Notes under the pieces: model-generated
What the model was told of the DNA's origin: nothing
The model's database searches: none
What the model saw: only the letters and a program-made list of their open reading frames with translations
Shown: positions 56,317 through 64,000 of the stretch, in pieces
Layout: each line of letters starts with the position of its first letter
How positions within the stretch are numbered: position 1 is the first letter of the stretch
From: Phaeosaccion multiseriatum
Taxonomy: Eukaryota > Ochrophyta, other classes
Assembly (NCBI GenBank): GCA_965112735.1
Contig: OZ218952.1
Span: 186,001-250,000, forward strand
Direction: 5' to 3'
DNA length: 64,000 bases
Position numbers and translations under genes: made by a program

Positions 56317-58229
56317 CTACTCGTCAGACTCTGAAGACGATGCGTCTTCTGCATCGTCTTCGCTGTCCCCCTCCTCCTCCTCCTCCTCTGATCGGCTCTC
56401 TCCATCCCCGGCCCCTAGCAGCGGCACCACGACCACCTGATTCTTGCCCTGCTTCAGCCTCTCCCACCTGCCCAAGCGGTGCTCATGCCCCGTAGCAGCG
56501 AGGAGGAAGCGGCCGCTCGTGCTAACCGCAAGCCCGTTCACAAAGCCCGGCATGGGAATGGCGTTGACGTGCTCGAGCGCTCGACTCTCCACCCCAACCT
56601 TCCACAGGCGTATGAACCCATCGCTCGAGCCGCTCACCGCCAGGTCAGACAGAGGAATGGTGCCGACTGCTGAGATCCAAGGTGGCGCTAGCGGCTTGGG
56701 TACAATGCCTCCTCCTCCTCCTCCTCCTCCTCCTCCTCCTCCTCCTCCGGCTGCTGCTCCACCTGCTGCTATTGCTGGGGTATGCGCCCCCTCAATAACC
56801 TTGAGGGGCTTCTTCTTCGTGGTGGACCACAGACTCAAGGCCCCATCCTCCCCACCAGACACAAAGGCGTCATCGCTCAGCATTGCGCAGCTGTCCACGC
56901 TGCCCCCCATGGAGGGTCGAAACACGAGGTGCGTCTCCTCTGGAACCTTCCACAGACGCGCCGTGCGATCTCTCCCCCCTGTGATGGCCCGCTCCTTGAC
57001 CCAGGCACAGATGGCGTTGATCTCCGACTGGTGACCGAACATGCTCTCAATGTAGGCCATTTCGTCCAAGCCCCAGTGCTTTACAGAGCGATCGTGGCTC
57101 CCTGCGCGTCGTACAAGAGCAGAGGGAGAGAGAGAGAGAGTGGACATGGGGGCCGAACGTACACACATCGTAAGGAAGGAAGGAAGAATGATCCACAGCA
57201 GGCGCCACGCCATTCAAAGTTGTGTGCCAGCCATTCTTTGCTCTCCTCTGACGTACCACTGTACAGGGTGTGCGTGGAGTGGCGGAAAGCGAGGCTGCTG
57301 ACCGCGCCGGTGTGGCCCCTGAAGGCTTTCACCGGATCCAGGCTCATCACTGCCTGCCCCCGAGGTATGCGCAAGTCCCACACCTTGATGAGTTTGTCTC
57401 GACCCCCAGACGCCACGAAGCGCCCGTCAGTGCTCATGGCGACCGACAGCACCTCTCCTTGGTGCGCCTGAGGACCTTTTGCCCACCCCCCGTCCTGCTT
57501 CTTCGTGCTGGTGCGCTTCCAGGACGGTAGCAATACCCGCTTTGTGCCAGTTTCCACGTCCCACAGCAGCACGCTGTTGTCCTTGCTGCCACTCACTGCG
57601 GCACTGTCGTCGCCTGAGAGGGCCACACTCGTGACCGACAATTTGTGGCCCTTGAACCGCCTCCACGACCCAGATCCGCCGTCAACTGCGGCGGCTTCTT
57701 CACTAAAGGTACATGACCGCAGTCTGGAGGCCAAATCCTGCTGCAGCCGTCCCTGCTCCTTCAGTCGCGCCCTCTCCAGCTTCTTGCCAATGTCTGCCGC
57801 CCTGTGTGCTGCGCGAGAGCCTGCAGCCGTCCCGCCTTGGCCGCTCCCATCACTATCCTCGTCATCGTCCTCATCTTCCTCGTCATCCCCAAACTGCCGA
57901 TCCTCGTCGTCCCCCCCGAGCCGAAACAAGTCCCCGTCCCCCCCCTGCAGCTCCACAAGATACTCCTTCGCAAGTCTCACTCTCGTCTCCTCCGCTGTCT
58001 CCCGTGCCTCCTCGTCCTCCTCCTCCGCAGCCCTCTCCTCTGCCTCCCGACCTCTGCGTCTCCGGTTCTCAGCAGCCCCATCGTCGCTTTCACCCCCGCC
58101 CCCATCCTCACTCCCGGAAAGCTCCTCCCCTCTCCCCTTTGAGGATCCAAATTGCAGCACTGGAGCGGATTCGCGTCGACGCTTCCGACCTCCACCGCTC
58201 CTCGGCTCTGGTCGTCTCTTGGGGGGCAT
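56317..58229 (-). CDS. RRP9: RRP9 / U3-55K, U3 snoRNP WD40 protein
   Basis: Two exons (58229-57257, 57101-56317) give 585 residues. A basic and acidic nuclear N-terminus (MPPKRRPEPRSGGG; then EETRVRLAKEYL, which starts the conserved pre-propeller helix) leads into seven WD40 blades (SVALSGDDSAAVSGSKD, FVASGGRDKLIKVWDLR, GSHDRSVKHWGLDEM, ITGGRDRTARLWKV). RRP9 binds the box B/C motif of U3 snoRNA and is needed for 18S pre-rRNA processing in the nucleolus. Blade 5-6 holds an unusual Ala/Gly insert of about 25 residues with a 14-glycine run encoded by GGA repeats. The start is set at MPPKRR; the tail is a Glu/Asp/Ser-rich stretch. Confidence 0.92.
56707..56749. repeat. (TCC)14 tract inside the RRP9 coding exon
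   Basis: The plus strand carries an uninterrupted run of TCC/CCT triplets, read as GGA codons (poly-glycine) in RRP9. Confidence 0.93.
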
Positions 58230-58397
58230 TGTCTCCAAGCTTCAAGCCTTACAAGGGTTGTATGTATGAGAGAAAAAAAAATGATCGCCGCCACCCCACA
58301 GACATCGAGAATAAGTTAATGGATCGGATGGCGACGACTCGAATCCGTCCGCGAAGGATCGCGCGAAGCAGGTGGGGCCGCGCCCTCCAAATCAACA
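58230..58397. promoter_or_regulatory. Divergent promoter region (RRP9 / N4BP2-like)
   Basis: Only about 170 bp separates the two start codons, so a shared bidirectional promoter is likely. An A-run occurs at 58273-58280. No known site recognised. Confidence 0.5.
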
Positions 58398-61380
58398 ATG
58401 AGCTCGCGTGAGCGAGAGGGCGAGGGGGACCAGGAGGGAGGGGACCTCTTCATGCAGCAGCAGCAGCAGCAGTACGAAGAATACGCACGCACGCATGCGT
58501 ATCACCAGCGGCTGCAGCAGGAGCAGAGGGAGGAGGGGGAGGAGGACGACGAGGAGAAGCAGCACCACGATGAGGTTCCCAGGCTCCCACAGCCGCCGCG
58601 TCGGCGTGCACAGCCCAGCAACCAGAAGTACCGGATGATGGTCATAGTTGGAATTCCCTGCAGCGGCAAGTCCACCGTGAGCGAGTGTCTGTCCAGCCTT
58701 GGTTGGGAGGTGGTGAATCAGGACACGCTCAAGACCCGTCCTCTGTGTGAGCGGGCGGCCAGACAAGCTCTTGGGAAGGGCGGAAGAGTGGTCATAGACA
58801 GGTTTGTTTGTTGCTGACAGCAGCCGCCTCCCTGTGCGATCGAAGAGCGGGCCGAGAAAGGGGCCAACTTTCTGACGCGTCGCTAACCTGCTTTGTACTT
58901 TGACTATCTGACATCATTGGCCCAGGTGCAATTTCAATGTCTGATTGGTCGCTTGCCTGCTTTGGACTTTGACTATTCGACTTCATTGGCCCAGGTGCAA
59001 CTTCGACGCCAAACAGCGGGCCCACTTCACGGGGCTGGCTCGCGAACAGAGGCTGCCTAGGAGCGCCGTGGCGTGCGCTTGGCTGGACATTCCCCTGCGT
59101 GTGTGCCTGGAGCGTCTCATGCAACGCAAGGGCCACCCGACGCTTCCCCCGGGTGAGAGGAGTAAGGGCGTGGTGAGGAGGTTTCAAGACATGCTGAAGC
59201 CGCCTCGGGAAGGAGAGGGCTTTGCAAAAGTGTTTAGGATTTGCAATGACGAGGACCTGTCCAACTTCATTCTGGCAATGTCGGCTGAAGAAGGAGATGC
59301 ACAACAGGAGGGAAGTAGCCCCACCGACACCTGGTTCGATGCGCCGCCCACACCATCAGTGTGGACGGCGGGCACAAACCATGTGAGCGTCCTCTCTTCC
59401 TGTCCCTCCCCGGCGTGGCCTTCCGGAGCCGAGGGCTCCCCACCTCGCGTCCAAGCCGTCGAGGGTGCCCTGGAAAGAGGGTTGATGGAGGTCTCAGCAT
59501 CTGCCGCAGGAGGTGATGAAGCAAGCGTGGGCTGCAGGGGTGACTTCGAGGAAGGGGAAGTGGTGGGCGGTGCCTGCAGCAGTCCTGATGGTGCTGCTAC
59601 TTCTGATGGTACTACTTCTGCTTCTGCTGCGGCTGCTTCTGCTGACGCGACTGATGGAGGGATTGACAAGAGCATTGAAGACAACGACGAAGGAACGAAT
59701 ATATTCTTCGATATGTTTTTGGGCCTCTTGTCTGTGGCCAGGCTGAGTAACATTTGGGAGGAAGCAAAGGGGAGCCTGGAGCTAAGCACCACACTGGCCT
59801 TGGCCGCCTTCGACGCGGAGCAGGACGGGGGCGAGGAGGCTTCCCTGCTCATCATTGAGCAGATGGTAGAGGAGGAGCGCTACAGCCAGGAGGGCCGCGA
59901 GCAGATGGAGCTGGAGTCTTTGGTGCTCTGCCTGAGAGAGCAGCTCAGCGAGGACCAGCTGGAGAGGGTGGTGGAAGTTGCCAGGGAAGCAAGGCTGGTG
60001 CCCGAAGAGATGGACGCCTTTGTAGACATGATTAGTACGTTTCCGTTGGCCAACCCAGCCACCGTTCTTCTTATTCTGCAGAAAGTCCAATTTGAAGCCG
60101 AGGCCGCTGGGCCCTACATTTTAGAAGGGAGACTACCCCCAGAGGAAGGTGAAGAGGAGGAGGAGGAGGAGGAGGAGGGGAAGGAGGAGAGGGAGGATGG
60201 GGGCCCCGGTATCGTCGTGGATGTGTCCACTGCTGCAGATGTGAACCGTCGGGGCCGAGCTGTACAGCGAGCGCCCTCTACCTGGGGAGAAGCTGGACGG
60301 GTGGAGAGTCATGGCTTCCCCAGCAGAGCCGCGGGTAGCATGAGCCTCCCTCGGATGAGCAGAGGTGAGTCTGGAGAGTTTCCGGCTCTCGAAAGCGGTT
60401 CGAGGTGGGAGGGGACGCAGAAGAAGCGCGACAGGAGCGCACACACCGGAAGATGGAGGGGAGGGCAGCAGGCAGGAGGAGCAACAGCAGCACCAGGAGG
60501 AGCAGGAGCAGTTGGTGATACAGCTTGGGGCGACTCTGCGTCCAAGCTCAAATGGCTACAGCAGTACTACGACTCTCTCCTGCAGGCGGACATGGTGGCA
60601 GAAGTATTTTGGAACAGTCAAGGGTGCGTGCATCGGACGCAGGATGCCCTGGGCGGTCTGTTCCCGGAGCAAGACGCGGCAGCCAAGAAGCGTGACCGAC
60701 ATGCAGCCCTTGGGCGGCAGCTGCGGCAGAAGATTTGTTTGGCTCGGAGGCGGCCCAGCGGAGAGGTGGGTACAGCAGTGCTAGTGGCTGCTTCGCCTCG
60801 AGCTCGAGTGGGGAGTAGCGGCCAGCAGCAGAAGCGGCGGCACTCCAGCGTGGCTCAGGAGGCTCTCGGAGGAGGGCGGAGCGGGGAAAGCTTGCGACAG
60901 GCGGCTAGGGAGGAGGAGCGGCGAATGCGAGAGGTAGGTACTTTACTCTGGCTGGTGTGTGGCTTGTTTTTGTTCTGCTTCTGCTTCTGCCTCTGCTTCT
61001 GGGTTGTGAGGGCTTTACCTTTCTTCACTACTTATCCCCGGCTGAGCATGATATACCTTCCATGTATGTGACCCCCCCCCTCCCTCCCCTCTACACCTAC
61101 TGATTGGAGTAGGTGTACAAGGACGCGTCGTCGAGGTATCGGGGAGAGGGAGGCAAAGGGATGGCGGCCGTCCTGTCCCACCGAGGCATGGAGCACCGCC
61201 GAAGGATGCAGGAGCTCAACGTTATGGCCGGGTGGGCGACGGTCAAAGACAACAACCCGGGCATGGTGTTGGAGGGGGAGGAGGAGGGCAGGGGGGCACA
61301 CGTGGCCATTAGGGCGCTTTCCACCAGGGGTGGGCAGCAGACGGTTGATCTGCACGGCCTCCGAGTGTCGGAAGCCATCC

Positions 61381-61470
<90 letters not shown>

Positions 61471-61831
61471 TGCGCTTTCCCTCTGCGAGTTCGAATGGCA
61501 TGGATGGGCAAGAGCAGATCTGATCTGACTGAGACCGTCTTGTCCCTCTTGATCCCTAACACCGGAGCGCTATCTGTACGTCGCGTGTCTGGACTTGTGC
61601 CCCTGTCAGGTGGTCCAGGCAACCATCTCCTTCCTGAGCAGCTCCAGAGGCCCGCCCGAGGGGCCTGGTGGCTCGTCCCGCCGGCGGAATCAAGTGGACT
61701 TTATCACGGGCCGAGGCAACCACAGTGCGGAGGGCCGAGCCAGGCTCCAGCCTGCCATACAGCGATACCTCACCGCCAGGGGCTCGCAGTACTCGGTCCC
61801 CCACCCCGGCATGTATAGGGTGCAGGCATAG
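58398..61831 (+). CDS. N4BP2-like protein: P-loop polynucleotide kinase domain, CUE-like segment, DUF1771 and Smr domain
   Basis: Four exons (58398-58801, 58995-60933, 61113-61382, 61610-61831) give 944 residues. The kinase P-loop is MVIVGIPCSGKSTVSE near residue 80, with the downstream VVIDRCNFDAKQR and AWLDIPLRVCLERL of the PNKP/T4 Pnk clade. A helical CUE-like segment (LSEDQLERVVEVAREA ... LLILQK) lies near residue 480. DUF1771 (LSHRGMEHRRRMQELNV) precedes the Smr nuclease-like domain, marked by TVDLHGLRVSEAI and FITGRGNHSAEGRARL. Human N4BP2 and relatives carry the same set; Smr domains cut RNA at stalled ribosomes in yeast Cue2 and worm NONU-1. A role in mRNA or ribosome quality control is inferred. 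Confidence 0.87.
58887..59006 (+). repeat. 69-bp tandem duplication covering the intron 1 acceptor of the N4BP2-like gene
   Basis: The segment beginning CCTGCTTTG at 58887 recurs at 58956 with a period of 69 bp and over 40 well-matched bases, including both copies of ATTGGCCCAGGTGCAA. Only the second acceptor (58994) keeps the coding frame; the first leads to a stop within six codons. Confidence 0.9.
61383..61464 (+). repeat. (GT)41 microsatellite at a splice donor
   Basis: About forty-one GT units start exactly at the donor of intron 3 of the N4BP2-like gene (CAG then GTGTGT). Confidence 0.97.
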
Positions 61832-62138
61832 ATGTATATAACATAGAGGGAGGGGGCGTGGGGAAAGGACAATAGTTTGGGTTTGAATGTCGAAGAAAAG
61901 TGGGCCTCCATCCGATACCCAAACCCGCCCACTTCCCTCCGATTTGTCGTTCTCACTTTGGGGAAGGGCTTGGCAGAAGATGTGTTAGTGAGAAAGCCCC
62001 AGGTGAAGACTGACCGCTGACTCCATAAGAAGTCGGCCATATCTCTAAATTAGAACGGGGGACGTATTTGCAACACAGTATTCGCTTCGCCTAAACCCTG
62101 GAAGAGCACGCTGTGAAGAGAAGCAGGGCAAGCAGAGA
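61832..62138. other. Intergenic region upstream of the syntaxin gene
   Basis: About 300 bp between the N4BP2-like stop and the syntaxin start, both on the plus strand. It should hold one 3' UTR and the syntaxin promoter. Nothing specific seen. Confidence 0.4.
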
Positions 62139-63758
62139 ATGGCTAGCAACGCCGACCCCTTCGATGTCGCCAAGGAGTAAGTGGGCACTGTGAACTTGAA
62201 CTGAGGGGATGGAGGGGCGCAGCGACAACGACACAGAGAGGAGTCGAGGACATACGTGCCTCACACACAGATAGAGCTTCAGATCTCTGCTCTTTTTCAA
62301 TGTTGCACAACCTCTGCTACTCCACACCCTTCAGTGTCGCCTTACGTCACGTTCTCTTGAACCTGGTGTGAAAGTTGAATGGACTGGATGGATCAGGAGA
62401 GTTGCCATATCGTACACAGTGGCAGTGCCCGAACCTAACCGCTCCCCACTCATTCTCTACCTTCTAACCTTGACGCTCTTTGTTCCTTGCGATGCTCGCT
62501 CCTTTGAAAGTGCGTTGGGCCTCAACTTGGACTACTTAAAAGATCGAGCAAGTCAGTACGTTGACTCCGTCGCGAAGGTCAACACCGCAGCAGACAGAGA
62601 CTTTCGAGAGCTCAAAGCCACTCTCGCAAGAGATGTTCGGTCCGCAGAGTCGCAACTCAGAGATCTCAAAAGGACTGTAGACCTCGTTGAGAGGGAGCGC
62701 GCACAGTTCTCGCACGTTACTGATGCCGAGCTGGCAGACAGGTGAGTGAGGCCAAGAGAAGGGCGCGATTTGGCCTCATTTGAACCGGTTCAGCTTGGTG
62801 GGGGGATCTTCTTTCTTCTTCTTCTCCTCCTCCCCCTCCTCCTCCTCCTCCTCCTCCTCCTCCTCCTCCTCCTCCTCCTCCTCCTCCTCCTCCTCCTCCT
62901 CCTCCTCCTCCTCCTCCTCCTCCTCCTCCTCCTCCTCCTCCTCCTCCTCCTCATCCTCCTCCTCCTCCTCCTCCTCCTCCCCCTCCTCCTCCTCCTCCTC
63001 CTCCTCCTCCTCCTCCTCCTGCGCTGCTGCTGCTGCCTTGAGTACTCTCTGCCGGCGAGCCACTTTACTGAGTGTACACCCTCACGCCCTTACACACTTC
63101 CGGTGGTGCGTTCATGCTTACACACTCTCAGACGGGCGTTTTGCAAGAGCGCCAAGAAGACTGTGAATAGCATTAAGGCAGATATGGACAGCGACAAGGT
63201 CCTGGAGAAGTTAAAGACGGACGAGGCCATGGAGACGCAAAAGTACAGACCGACGGACACTTACGGTGAGAGGGAGAGAGGGTTGCTGGGCGATGTGTGC
63301 TGGGCTAGTGCGAGCAGTGAAGCGGGGGCAGTTGCGCAGGTGCCGGATAGGCAAGCAAGTTGTCCCCTTCCCCAGCCACCCCCACCCCCTCTGCTTCTCA
63401 TCTTTGCGTGCCTGCCGCTGCCGCTGCTGCTGGTGCCACTGCCTCTCCTTCTGTGTGCCGCTTGTTCTCACGTACAGGAGCGTCTTCGGAAATGGAAATG
63501 AGCAATACAAACTTCATCAACGACAAGGAGGTCCGTGGCTCTCTCTCTCTGTGTGTGTCTGTGTGTGTCTTTTTTGTGTCTCTCCTTTTCCATGTGGAAG
63601 GGAGGGGGTGATGCGAAAGGCGAGGCGCGCCGTGGGAGCGTGCATGTAACACTGTCAAGGCCAAAACACGCTCTTTGCACCCCGACATGAGATGCCAGCT
63701 CTTGTGTGTGCGTATGGATGTGTGTATGGAGTGTCTTGTCCTCCGCCTCCTGCTCCTA

Positions 63759-63790
<32 letters not shown>

Positions 63791-64000
63791 GCTGCTGACA
63801 CCTCCCCTCTTCCTCTTGCATTGCACCACATCACACCGCATTGTTTCTTGCCGGTTGGTCCCTGGCAATGAATGCATGTGACAAATGACAAATGAATAAC
63901 CAACAGGCGCAGGCGCGTATGCAGATGTTGCGACAGGAAGAGGACCTCAGCGAGCTCGGCGTACATGTGGACCGAGTGGGGCAGTTGGGGCAAGTCATCA
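62139..64000 (+). CDS. Syntaxin-6/SYP6-type Qc-SNARE (3' end outside window)
   Basis: Five exons are visible (62139-62176, 62511-62741, 63132-63265, 63478-63530, 63907 to the window edge). The N-terminus MASNADPFDVAKDAL resembles the DPF...V start of syntaxin 6. A three-helix Habc-like region follows (AADRDFRELKATLA, ELADRRAFCKSAKKTVNSIK). NTNFINDKE then leads into the SNARE motif (MQMLRQEEDLSELGVHVDRV), closest from memory to plant SYP61 (QQDEELDELSKSVQRI). Such proteins act in trans-Golgi/endosome fusion. The 0-layer Gln and the membrane anchor lie beyond the window. Intron 2 holds a roughly 200-bp CTC microsatellite and intron 4 is GT- and CTC-rich. Confidence 0.8.
62824..63020. repeat. 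(CTC)n microsatellite, about 200 bp, in a syntaxin intron
   Basis: About 65 CTC/TCC triplets with three single-base interruptions lie in intron 2 of the syntaxin gene. They open long spurious poly-Leu, poly-Ser and poly-Glu frames. Confidence 0.96.

Noticed and set aside
58320-58360. TCGAATCC-like string resembling a tRNA T-loop
   Set aside because: No acceptor stem or anticodon arm could be folded around it.
58802-58994. Use of the first acceptor (after 58925) in the N4BP2-like gene
   Set aside because: It leads to an in-frame TGA within six codons, whereas the second acceptor continues into the conserved RCNFDAKQR segment.
62746-63501. 251-codon poly-Leu frame and the poly-Ser and poly-Glu frames around it
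   Set aside because: They are created by the CTC microsatellite in a syntaxin intron; flanking exons splice across it in phase.
1-64000. Assignment to Nannochloropsis on the basis of LHC and plastid signals
   Set aside because: That genus lacks flagella, while this window has a clear outer-dynein-arm docking protein and many more introns than I expect there.

Overview
The window is nuclear DNA of a eukaryote. It is densely packed with 22 protein-coding genes on both strands, and most are split by short GT-AG introns that are pyrimidine-rich on the sense strand. Two proteins (the LHC protein at 535-1825 and the small membrane protein at 49054-50729) start with a signal peptide followed by an Ala-Phe motif (ASAFVQP, TNAFMAP). 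This is the bipartite plastid-targeting signal of algae with a secondary red plastid. An outer-dynein-arm docking protein (10991-13340) and several calcium-binding or coiled-coil proteins point to a cell that makes flagella. The best fit is a flagellate-stage photosynthetic stramenopile (ochrophyte); a haptophyte or cryptophyte cannot be excluded from sequence alone. Gene models below were built by hand: I joined open reading segments at GT/AG sites that keep the reading phase and checked the arithmetic of every exon.

Layout. 1-10 kb: the end of an MsrA-type reductase, an LHC protein, a Cys-rich/IQ/WW protein, an ARL16-like GTPase, a 14-exon MYND-finger protein and a FAM241B-like membrane protein. 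10-23 kb: an ODAD1-like docking coiled coil with a divergent charged partner, a folate-biopterin (BT1) transporter, and a 1336-residue EF-hand protein with a 41-glycine tract. 23-28 kb: an 85-bp tandem repeat, a nuclear protein with three KEN boxes in duplicated modules, and ribonucleotide reductase small subunit. The last two are divergent and share a promoter region with E2F-like sites. 28-41 kb: one giant coiled-coil gene coding for about 3975 residues. 41-50 kb: an Arc1p/AIMP1-type tRNA-binding cofactor, TRAPPC1, SERRATE/ARS2 and a plastid membrane protein. 51-64 kb: a methyltransferase-TPR protein, RRP9, an N4BP2-like kinase/CUE/Smr protein, and the 5' part of a syntaxin-6-type SNARE.

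Functional themes. Motility and cytoskeleton: ODAD1-like protein, its divergent neighbour, the EF-hand protein, the giant coiled coil, and perhaps the IQ/WW protein and ARL16. Photosynthesis: LHC and the small membrane protein. RNA and translation: SERRATE, RRP9, the Arc1p-like protein and the N4BP2-like protein. Membrane traffic: TRAPPC1 and syntaxin 6. Cell cycle: RNR2 and the KEN-box protein. I see no virus, transposase, CRISPR array, rRNA or confident tRNA. The repeats are microsatellites and short tandem repeats, several of them inside coding exons or next to splice sites.
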